A stretch of DNA of 64,000 bases from Isoetes taiwanensis. Taxonomy: Eukaryota; Streptophyta; Lycopodiopsida; Isoetales; Isoetaceae. Below are positions 55,694 to 64,000 of the stretch, one piece after another; position 1 is the stretch's first letter; each line of letters begins with the position of its first letter. The stretch spans positions 5,297,071-5,361,070 of the forward strand of contig JAJEKV010000047.1 of NCBI GenBank assembly GCA_021234155.1, read 5' to 3'. The translations under genes and the position numbers were made by a program. Under the pieces are notes generated by a model, which was not told the origin of the DNA, made no database searches, and was given only the letters and a program-made list of their open reading frames with translations.

Positions 55694-58609
55694 AAATGAC
55701 ACTCAGTGGAGAGAAAAGGTGGAACAGATTCAGGAGGCGGGAAACCAGCAACTGAAAAATCATCTTGACGGTTATGTGGGCATGACCCTGAGTGATATGT
55801 CGTGATGAGTCCTTGCTGTTCCTTGAGAGCCTCAGGAGTATTAAGACCAATAGCCTGAGTTGCGTCAATGAGGAAACCGGACTGCACCATGTCTTCAAGG
55901 GCACGGTGAGCCTCCGCCGGAACATATTGGCATTCCGTCAGAAGACAGGTCTGAAGTCCAAAGGCACTTGCACTGGCATTAGGATTGCAATAATAGATAG
56001 GGCACTTACGTGCGAGAGAACACAACAGAAGGCACTTCAAAGTAGCACAAAAATCAGCTTGACGGTGAACAGAAGGATCTGGGGAGGTGGCAGCACGCTC
56101 CAAAAACTGGGTGAGACCCCAGACAGCGTGAGTAGGCGTCTGCCAGCCTCTTTCATTGGGGATATAGAGTCCAATCTGCATGACCTTCCAGAACCTTGGT
56201 CCAAAATGGGAGATGCCAGTCAGAGGTGAGATATCGATGGCGTGGGGGCGCTCCCAGAGAGGCATACGGGTGAGTATCTGGTTGAGGCTGCATCGTGGGT
56301 TTCTGAGCCTGCTCTCGGAATTCCTAAACAAGAGCAGCATCCAAGGTTTGACACCATTGTTCCCAGTCAGAGCAGGGGAGCATGGTATGCACAGGAGGTG
56401 AGACCCATTCCGTGGGAATGGTATGGCTGTCCAGATAAACATGAAGAGTGTTATATCCGCCTAGATGCTACAAATAAATCTGGGCAAATTGAATGCCCAT
56501 TTCTTCCGATAAGTTCTTACGCACTTGTTGCAGAGTCTCTGCAATCCAGAGAGGAAGGTATGAGCAAGCTCTGGCATATACTCCTCTTTGAAGGTGGTGG
56601 CGTGAATTAGATCCTGCAAGTATTTGTTCTCTGGCCACTGAAGACACGGTTGGGTCCATCATCAAACTTGTCCATGATATCAGCCAGATAGAAATCATGG
56701 ATGACATAACCCATCGGCTGAACGAGACGAAAGATGAAGAATTCTGGATCATCACAGGTGAGAAGACCGTAGACCAAGAGAGCACAGAAAAGGCCTTTAT
56801 CTTCAATGGAGAGATCTGGCCATATATTGAGAAGATCAGGGCTGCTGAGGGGCTCATGAATCTTGCCGTTGCTGAATACTATTTAAGAAGGAAAAGATGG
56901 CGGCGTGAGACCACATAGTCCAAATAGCTTGAGGGAGTTGAGAAATTCCGTGGAATGGTCAGAGCTAGCTGAAGGTATGTCTCATGTTGACTCTGAGCAT
57001 CTTCTGCAAACTGGATAGCTTGATGCACCTGATGTCCCAAGTCACGGATTTTGTTATCCTTCTCAGCAAGGAGACGGGACTGGTCACGAATTTTCCTATG
57101 GGAATGCGTACTCTGAAGAGGAAGATTCTTGAGTGGAGAGCTGCAACTGAAGACTGGCAATTTCTGTGTCATCAATGAGCTTCTGCTTTTGAGCTTCTAC
57201 AACCTGGGCCTGTAAGGGCGTGACCTGTGTCTGAAGTGCTGATACTTGACCTTCGAGAAGAGATATACGATCATCTCTGAGGGCAACCTGCTGGAGCTGA
57301 CTGTTGTAATCTGTGGATAGATCTGTATACAAGGTTTGGAGATCAGTAAGAAGCTTATCCTTATCGTTGAGTTGAGCCAGAAGTTCTTGAATTGTGGTCT
57401 GCAACTGACCTTGCTGATCTGCGAGCATTGTGGTCTTTTCCTGTTCAGCCTGAAGGGCCTCGCGGGTTTGTAACAAAGCAACATGCTTACTTTGGAGGCT
57501 GTCTTCTAAGGATTGCACTTGCGTGGTGGCAGCCTGTAGATCACGGTGAACAGCATCTGTGGAATCCATGTAATGCTGGATCCCATTCATAAAGTGCTCT
57601 TGAGATTCTTGAAGTTTGAGCATACATTCTTGGACAACCTGTTCATACTGATAGAGGGTGCGTCGAGACGGGGGAGCTTGCAGGGGTTGAATTTGTAATG
57701 ATTGGTGTGGCCGGGCAGATGGGGTGCGTTGAGAGACTTGCTGAGATTGGAAATTTTCAAGTTCTGTGTAGAGAGGAGGGAACATTGATGACGGGTTCAC
57801 GCTGTGGAACACGAGGGGGAGAAGAGGACGGTTGTGGATGGGAGGTTTCTTCCTGGAGGTTTTTAACAGCAGAGATGATGTTGGATGATTGATGAGTGGA
57901 GACCTGAGAGGTAGTATTCAGATGAGTAGGAGAAACCTGACTGGGAGCTGGAAGATAATGATTTATGATGGCTTGCATATGAGCACCCATGGCAGATTCC
58001 AAACCAGATAGGCGGGAGAGTGGTGGATGCGATCAACTTCATGACACAGATGGTAGAACAAAATCTGAGGCCAAACAATAGGATGCTGAGAGTGAATGGC
58101 CATGATAGCAGCATGAAAGAACTGTTTGTTGATGTGGGTGTTCTTGATGGAGTACCCATAGAACTTGCGCCACAAAAACTTTACAAAGCCTTCATGGGGT
58201 TTAGCAATATTGGTGAGCTTATGAGTGGTGGCCGCATAAGGAGTTTGGCCATACTTGGTGACATCATGATCCTGCAAAGCAGCCCAATTTAAAGAAGGGG
58301 CGCGGATAGGCAATTGAAATACCTGGGCTAGAAGAGCCGGAGTGAGGAGAATACGAGTCTGATCAACCTCTGTCAGATAGCCTTCGTGAGTTTTGACCAG
58401 ATGAGCGACAAACTGCCTGAGTTGAAGCAGATTTGGAGCAGGGAGTTCTTGCCGGGAGAACTCAAATAACCCTGTGCGTTCTGCAACTTCTCGACTTGCA
58501 CCTTCCAAGGGATCTCGAAGAGTAGGAGTGGAGAAAACCACCGAGTCAAAAAGAGTCGGATCCCTGGGACAGTAACTTGAAGGGTAGGGAACTTATGGGA
58601 AGCAGCCAT
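55694..58609 (-). pseudogene. Unrecognised gag-like coiled-coil protein, several frameshifts
   Basis: The likely start is ATG 58609 (GCCATGGC context, pyrimidine-rich leader). A frameshift soon after leads to 57963-58541: a helical domain of ~190 residues (ASREVAERTGLFEFSRQELP, FLWRKFYGYSIKNTHINKQF, ILFYHLCHEVDRIHHS). Then a Ser/Pro/Gln-rich linker (57757-58002), a long Gln/Leu-rich coiled coil (57096-57812, continuing in another frame to about 56890), and a C-terminal region (about 56860-55700) with FDDGPNRVFSGQRTNTC, PTHAVWGLTQFLERAATSPD and ECQYVPAEAHRALEDMVQSG. At least five frame changes and a few stops show decay. The first domain vaguely recalls plant transposon gag-like proteins; I cannot name the family. 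Confidence 0.55.
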
Positions 58610-58868
58610 GGCAATGATCAAAGAGAAAGAAAGCGGAGGACGGAGAGCGGAAGACGGAGAACGAAAGAGATGCGAAAAGTTTTAGGGCGCCCTGCTGTTT
58701 AGGAAAGGTATTTGAGGAGTGGAAGCTGAGCCGTTGATGGTGCCAGATGGCAGCGGATCTGAAAGAGACGATTGGGAGGTAAAAATTTTGGCTAGGTCCC
58801 CAATCGGTAAGAGAAGAGCAAAGGAACGGTGGAGATGAACAAAGATGAACGGTAGGATGGGACAGGTT

Positions 58869-60040
58869 ACGCTTTCACCTAAGGTTTTGAGGGAATATCG
58901 AACCTTTATACGGCTTTGCCTAAGATTTTACAATATGAAATACTGGGGCTCGAACCTCTACCAAAATAACTCAATGTTCTAATAAGGCTACTTTAACCAA
59001 TATACCCAGTGAGCTAATCTGATTATTTTTTACCCTTGAATCTTTTTTTTTTTTATAACAACCCATTCAATTGTTTTAGGGATATATAGTCTATGGTTTC
59101 AGGAATTGTTATTTTTTACATCCATATCAAATCCCCCTGAAACCCCCTGTTATTTTGCTACATATTCTAAACGAGGTGCACCCTGGACTATCATAGTCGT
59201 TGGATTCGTCGATCCTACAACCTAAATCGTATGGAAGCCTGTGAGCACCTCTCATTTCGCTTATAGTCATTTATGATTGAAGGCGCCTATGATTTTGAAA
59301 TATGAAATACGCTTTCGCCTAAGGTTTTGACGGAATATCGAACCTCTATACTACGGCTTTGCCTAAGATTTTAGAATATGAAATAAGGGGGCTCGAACCT
59401 CTACCAAAATAGCTCAATGTCCTAATAAAACTACTTTAACCAATATACCCAGTGAGCTAATCTGATTATTTTTTACCTTGAATCTATGTTTTTTTTATAA
59501 CAGCCCATTCAATTGTTTTAGGGATATATAGTCTATGTTTCAAGAATTGTTATTTTTTACATCCATATCAATTCCCCCTGGAACCCCCTGTTATTTTGCT
59601 ATATATTCTAAACGAGGTGCACCCTGGACTATCATAGTCGTCGGATTCGTCGATCCTACGACCTAGATCGTATGCTGGGGCCTGTGAGCACCTCTCATTT
59701 CACTTATAGTCATTTATGATTGGAGGCGCCTATGATTTTGAAATATGAAATACGCTTTCGCCTAAGGTTTTGAGGGAATATCAAACCTCTATAAGATTTT
59801 AGATTATGAAATACGGGGGCTCAAACCTCTACCAAAATAACTCAATGTCCTAATAAGACTACTTTAACCGATATACCCAGTGAGCTAATCTGATTATTTT
59901 TTATCTTGAATCTATGTTTTTTGTATAATAACCCATTCAATTGTTTTAAGGATATATAGTTTATGGTTTCAGGAATTGTTATTTTTTACATCCATATCAA
60001 ATCCTCTTGGAACCCCCTGTTATTTTACTACGTATGGCTA
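58869..60040. repeat. Array of the ~440-bp repeat (one partial, two complete units)
   Basis: ACGCTTTC.CCTAAGG recurs at 58869, 59309 and 59752 (440 and 443 bp apart). Unit ends CCCCTGTTATTTTGCTACAT at about 59145 and 59588, and a variant at 60014. The last unit is shortened. On the minus strand of the second unit TAGCTCACTGG (59449-59459) and GGTTCGAGCCC (59389-59399) match Pol III A and B boxes 49 nt apart. The unit also occurs twice at 38577-39456. Confidence 0.9.
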
Positions 60041-60455
60041 GCCAACACTGCAATTCAGCCGCTTTTCTAGAATTGGACCTGCATGTGATCCACATATGAG
60101 TTTCTTTTCCCTTTTCATGGTTTCTTTCAATGCTAGATCACTAGGTTCAGGAGAAGATTCATGACTACTGGCATTGCCTGGAATTATTTTCAATTTTATA
60201 GTCAAGCAGCTTGTCCTATTTCTACATGAGAAATCTCAAAGGCGAAGGCATCTGTTAAAAGCGGAATGCAAAGGCATCTATTAAAACTTAAAATTTAATT
60301 ACTTTTAGTATAGAATAGATGTAAAATCTCTCTAAAATAAGATTGTCAACATAAAGAGATAGAATAATGCAAAATATCCCTGAAATAAGATTGACACCTC
60401 AAAGAAATTACCTATATTAAGTTTGTAAAAGACATTCTTATCATGATATTAACCC
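60041..60455. other. Spacer, nothing recognised
   Basis: No gene. An imperfect doublet of ATAAGATTG..A and AGGCATCTRTTAAAA lies at 60240-60400. Confidence 0.4.
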
Positions 60456-60943
60456 TGTGACTAGTATATCATGTCTAGTGGTTGCCTGTCTACCTTAGTG
60501 CATGGTTAAAGAAATTAATAGCTTTTACCATTGCCAATGGTTAAGGGAATATGATCGAAATATTGGAGGGAAACGATATTACTATTTGAAGTTATCAAAT
60601 GGCATTGAGCCATGTTGGTTATGGATTTCGGTGAAGGCTAAACTGTCGGGCAACCTGGATCTCGGTGGCCTAACCGCCGGATCAACAATAATATTAAGGT
60701 AAGAGCTGGGATCTGGTAATATATGTGCCGGATCCGCAATATTAAGATGGAAGAAGTATTGGTCAATACGTAAACAAGTTCGGGTCAATGCTCTCTGCTA
60801 CAGTAAATATTTCTAATGGTTTCTAAGGTTTAAATTGCCTAGTCGTTAATAATATATTGTATGGTGAATGCTTGAATAGACTTGTTGATCAAGGAAGATT
60901 GCTATCACAAAGAGATTGTTTAAACTATTGATCTAACAACAAG
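60456..60943 (+). repeat. 5' LTR of copia H (start uncertain)
   Basis: The right boundary is set by the primer-binding site at 60944. TGTGACTAG at 60456 is a possible start, giving ~488 bp, but the partner LTR is outside the window. Confidence 0.4.
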
Positions 60944-60955
60944 TGGTATCAGAGC
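60944..60955 (+). other. Primer-binding site of copia H
   Basis: TGGTATCAGAGC, 13 nt before the gag ATG; initiator tRNA-Met type. Confidence 0.9.
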
Positions 60956-60967
60956 AGGTTACAAATT

Positions 60968-61552
60968 ATGGCAAGCAGATTTGGTGCAAGTTTGCTTAGC
61001 ACAGTTGAAGTCTATAAAGGGGGACCAGGTTTTCAAATCTGGAAAAGCCAGATTATGCATATCTTGGAGGTAGAGGATCTGTGGGAATTGGTAGATCCTA
61101 ATGGAGAAGATGATGACAATGCTGAAAGCATGTCTGCTACAAGTGCTGCAGCTAGTTCAACTGCAGGAGAGGCTAGAGGAAGTGGTTCATCTGTAAAACC
61201 AGGAGGAGAAGGAAGCTCGTCCAATGTGTCCAAAACAGCAAAGATAAAGGAAGCAAAAGGCATTATTTGCAGCAAAGTTGGACCAACAATCATGCTCAAA
61301 TTAAGAGGTAAGACACCTAGACAAATGTGGAGTTACTTGCTTAAAAATTATGAAGCCAAAACTTCCTCACAAATTGATGTGTTGGAAAGTGAACTAAGGA
61401 GCTTAAAATTTAATGAGGAGGATGATGTTTCAGAATTTTTTAACAAATTTGATAACATCATAGCAGATTTAGATGGAGCTGGAGTAGTCATCAATGAAAG
61501 GTACCAAGTTTTATCTATTGCTAGGGCACCAATGAACACTTATCAGTACTAA
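60968..61552 (+). CDS. Copia H gag
   Basis: It starts MASRFGASLLSTVEVYKGGP with the FQIWKSQIMHILE motif of copia gag, has a Ser/Gly-rich loop (residues ~55-90) and the conserved LRGKTPRQMWSYL and LESELRSLKF. It should form the particle shell. The frame stops at 61552 because of a frameshift near 61520-61550; the zinc-knuckle part lies in the next frame. Confidence 0.9.
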   Translation: MASRFGASLLSTVEVYKGGPGFQIWKSQIMHILEVEDLWELVDPNGEDDDNAESMSATSAAASSTAGEARGSGSSVKPGGEGSSSNVSKTAKIKEAKGIICSKVGPTIMLKLRGKTPRQMWSYLLKNYEAKTSSQIDVLESELRSLKFNEEDDVSEFFNKFDNIIADLDGAGVVINERYQVLSIARAPMNTYQY

Positions 61553-62772
61553 TAAGAAATGTAGCCAAGAATAGGATTAAAGTAGAAAATATGTTGAGGA
61601 CAGAAGTTGAGCAGAGGAAAGTCAAAAGAGAATATGAGGAAGCAAATGAAATTCTTTATGCTGGGGGAAGAGGACGAGTAGGTCCGTGTTATTATTGCAA
61701 TGCAGAAGGTCATGTTAAAGCAAATTGTCCTAAGCTATCAAAGAACAATAAGTGCTTTAATTGTCAAGGTTATGGGCATATTGCTGCTAACTGTTCCAGC
61801 CCAAAGGATCCTAACAAAACCAGGGAACAAAGCATGACTGGTAGAGGCAGGGGATACAATGCAAGAGGAACAAGCTTCAGAGGGAGAGGAAATTTCAGAA
61901 ATAGAGGAAGAGGAAGACCAACTAGTGCAAACATGACTAGAGAAACAAATGAAGAAGAACCTGAGGAAGAAATGGACGAAAATGCAGAGGTAACAATTTC
62001 AAAAGCATTCTCAGTTTCTGAAAATTGTTCTAAGGATGATGATAATCTATTTGTTATAGATAGTGGAGCTGAAAGGAGTGTGATTAAATCCAAATGCAGA
62101 TTGAAGGAGACGACTAGCAGAGGTTCTAGTTTTGTTTCTATGGGGGATGGTAAATTAGAGGTTGAAGAAGAAGGACTTTTGGAGCTCGATGATCTAGATG
62201 GGAAAATTGTCATGCTTGACAAGGTGTTTTGTGTGCCTAATATAGTGAAAAATCTCATTTCTGTTACACAGTTGGTAGATCTTGGATATCAAGTTACCTT
62301 TGAAAGGTTATTTTGTAAGATTTTGATGAATAATAAAATCAAATTTCTTGGGAAAAGAATTGGCAAGCTGTTTGGCTTCTATAATGACATGGTTGAGTCA
62401 ATAAATTATGTTATGGTACCTACATTACAAACTTGGCATGAGAGACTTGGCCACACTCATGCTAACAATATAAATTACATGATTAAAAGAGGAATGATCA
62501 TTGGAGAAGAAAGCAAAGAAAGGCATTTTCAATGTAAAGGCTGCTTGCTGGGAAAAAACAGCAGATTACCTTTTCCAAAACATGCAAAGAGAGCAAAAGA
62601 GATTCTGGAAATCATCCATAGTGACCTATGTGGACCCCTAAATGTGAGAAGTATACATGGAAAAAGGTATTTCATTACCTTCACAGATGATTTGACCAGG
62701 AAAACTAAATGCTACACTCTAAGGACTAAAGACCAAGCATTTGAAGCATTCAAAATATTTCAACAGAGCTGA
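61553..62772 (+). CDS. Copia H nucleocapsid, protease and integrase N-terminal part
   Basis: The frame is open from about 61530 and continues gag. It has two CCHC knuckles (CYYCNAEGHVKANC and CFNCQGYGHIAANC), an Arg/Gly-rich stretch, an acidic spacer, the protease active site FVIDSGAERSV, the pre-integrase region with WHERLGHTHANNI and the zinc CKGCLLGK, and the start of the integrase core (IIHSDLCGPLNVRS, FITFTDDLTRK). The protease cleaves the polyprotein; integrase inserts the cDNA. It ends at 62772 through a one-base shift near 62755; the reading goes on in the next frame. Confidence 0.9.
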
Positions 62773-64000
62773 GAGACAAACTGGTAAGCAAATTAAATGT
62801 TTGAGAACTGATAGGGGAGGTGAATTTGTTTCTTACAGGTTCAACAGATATTGTCAACAACTTGGAATTAAAAGGCAACTCACTTGTTCACATACACCTC
62901 AACAAAACGGAGTAGCAGAAAGGAAGAATAGGACACTGCTTAATGCAGTCAGGTCTATGCTCAAACATGCTGGATTGCCCAATTTTCTGTGGGAGGAAGC
63001 ACTCAAATCTGCTGCTAACATTCAAAACAAATTGCCTACTAGGAGTACAAATGGAGAAGCCCCTGACAAACTATGGTATGGCACTGAACCCTCTTTTGAT
63101 CAATACAAAGTTTATGGGTGTGCAGCCTATGCTCATATTCCAGATGAAACGAGGAAGAAATTGGATGATAGGGCCTGCTTATGTTACCTCATAGGCTATG
63201 ATGAAAGTGCAAAAGGATATAGGCTGTATGAACCTACCAAAAGAAAAATTATATTGAGCAGAGATGTAACTTTTGATGAGCATGCTCTCCATAAAGACAG
63301 GGAAATGCAAAAACAGAAAGATACAGTGATTCCAAAGGGTAATGAACATTCAAAAACAGTTAGTTTTGATGATGACAAATCTGAAATCATGACTGATACA
63401 GAGCAGAGAAGTGAGCAGAAAAATGAACGGAACAATGATGTGGAGAATGATGTAAATGAGGAAGTTAGGCATAATGAGAACCATGGCAATGGCATTGTTA
63501 AAGGTAGGAAAAGGCAAACAGAAGCAGAAAAACTCAGAAATGATATGCAAATAGATGCAAATAAGTATGGCAGAAATGATGAAGGGAAGAGTAAGAGGCT
63601 TACTGAGGAACCAGAACTTGAACAAATCTTGGCTATTTTAGAGCCAAATGTACCTTCTTCTTATGAAGAATCAATGGCAGCTGGAGACTCATTGCACTGG
63701 AAGAAAGCTATGGAAGAAGAATTATATGCTTTCCAAAGAACTCAAACTTATGATCTAGTTCAGAGACCCAATGGAAAGAATATTGTTAAAAATAAGTGGA
63801 TATTTAGACTCAAACCTGACTCTGATGGGAAAGGGCAGAAATACAAAGCTAGATTGGTAGCAAAAGGGTTCTCTCAAAAGAAAGGACTAGATTATGACGA
63901 GGCCTTTTCACCAATAGTCAAATTAGCAAGCTTGAGGATGCTGTTAGCAATTGCAAATGCAAAAAATCTTGACATACACCACATGGATGTAAGCACTGCT
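62759..64000 (+). CDS. Copia H integrase core end and reverse transcriptase start (partial)
   Basis: In the frame of 62795 the sequence is open to the window end: FNRAERQTGKQIKCLRTDR with GGEF, then HTPQQNGVAERKNRT (the D and E of the integrase DDE triad), VYGCAAYAHIP, IGYDESAKGYRLY and SRDVTFDEH. A charged linker follows, then RT with WKKAMEEELYAF, VKNKWIFRLK, YKARLVAKGFSQKKG and FSPIVKLASLR. It lacks its own start because it is part of the gag-pol polyprotein. The catalytic YVDD lies past base 64000. Confidence 0.9.

Larger units (their letters stand above)
55140..58700 (-). mobile_element. LTR-type element G with a coiled-coil-only gene (low-coordinate end approximate)
   Basis: On the minus strand a single broken ~2.9-kb gene is followed directly by a polypurine tract (55682-55693, GGTGGGGAGGAG) and an LTR-like start (TGTTAGTCC at 55681), with TATATATA ~290 nt further on and a pyrimidine-rich region after it. 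No reverse transcriptase or integrase motif occurs. This fits a non-autonomous gag-only LTR element. No 5' LTR is found: upstream sequence meets the ~440-bp repeats at 58868. Confidence 0.5.
60456..64000 (+). mobile_element. Copia element H, 5' part (continues beyond the window)
   Basis: LTR end, primer-binding site, gag, protease, integrase and the start of RT follow in standard copia order, with only two frameshifts. The 3' half lies past base 64000. Confidence 0.92.

Overview
This window looks like nuclear DNA of a land plant with a large, repeat-filled genome. The evidence is plant-type LINEs (DUF4283/zinc-knuckle ORF1; ORF2 with endonuclease, YADD reverse transcriptase and zf-RVT), Ty1/copia and chromodomain Ty3/gypsy elements primed by initiator tRNA-Met (TGGTATCAGAGC), and a decayed plant-type elongation factor 1B pseudogene. 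The species cannot be named from the sequence. I find no intact host gene: almost everything recognisable is a transposable element or its debris.

Layout. 1-1869: 3' end of a LINE (LINE-A, +) with poly(A). 1870-7900: no recognisable gene. 7924-8480: EF1B pseudogene, then an unrecognised acidic coding fragment to 9381. About 9570-16080: a nearly complete LINE of the same family (LINE-B, -). 16080-17640: short tandem repeats and a small unknown broken gene. 17640-23822: remains of gypsy elements on the minus strand around one 2.6-kb LTR. 23831-27430: poly(T), direct repeats, a non-LTR zinc-finger remnant and two SINE-like copies. 27430-31695: a second minus-strand gypsy element (1.6-kb LTR, 562-codon pol ORF). 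32308-35760: a copia element with both LTRs, a 5-bp target duplication and an internal deletion. 36050-38200: a broken plus-strand gypsy. 38577-39456: two units of a ~440-bp repeat.

40100-47130 is a long purine-rich, gene-poor block bounded by direct repeats that carry a TATA box and a strong hairpin; it looks like a large non-coding retrotransposon derivative in tandem. 48960-53430 is a decayed copia element split by a 1.3-kb minus-strand LINE insertion with an 11-bp target duplication. 55100-58700 is a minus-strand LTR-type element whose only gene is an unrecognised coiled-coil protein without polymerase. 58869-60040 holds the ~440-bp repeat again. About 60456-64000 is the 5' part of a well-preserved copia element that runs off the window.

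Most noteworthy: (1) both LINE copies carry an extra, unrecognised ORF after the zf-RVT domain, with a conserved ATG overlapping the end of ORF2 in the same relative frame, followed by a short hydrophobic reading frame behind a shared splice-acceptor-like motif; (2) the coiled-coil-only LTR element; (3) the ~440-bp repeat with Pol III-like A and B boxes; (4) the purine-rich element with TATA plus hairpin repeats.
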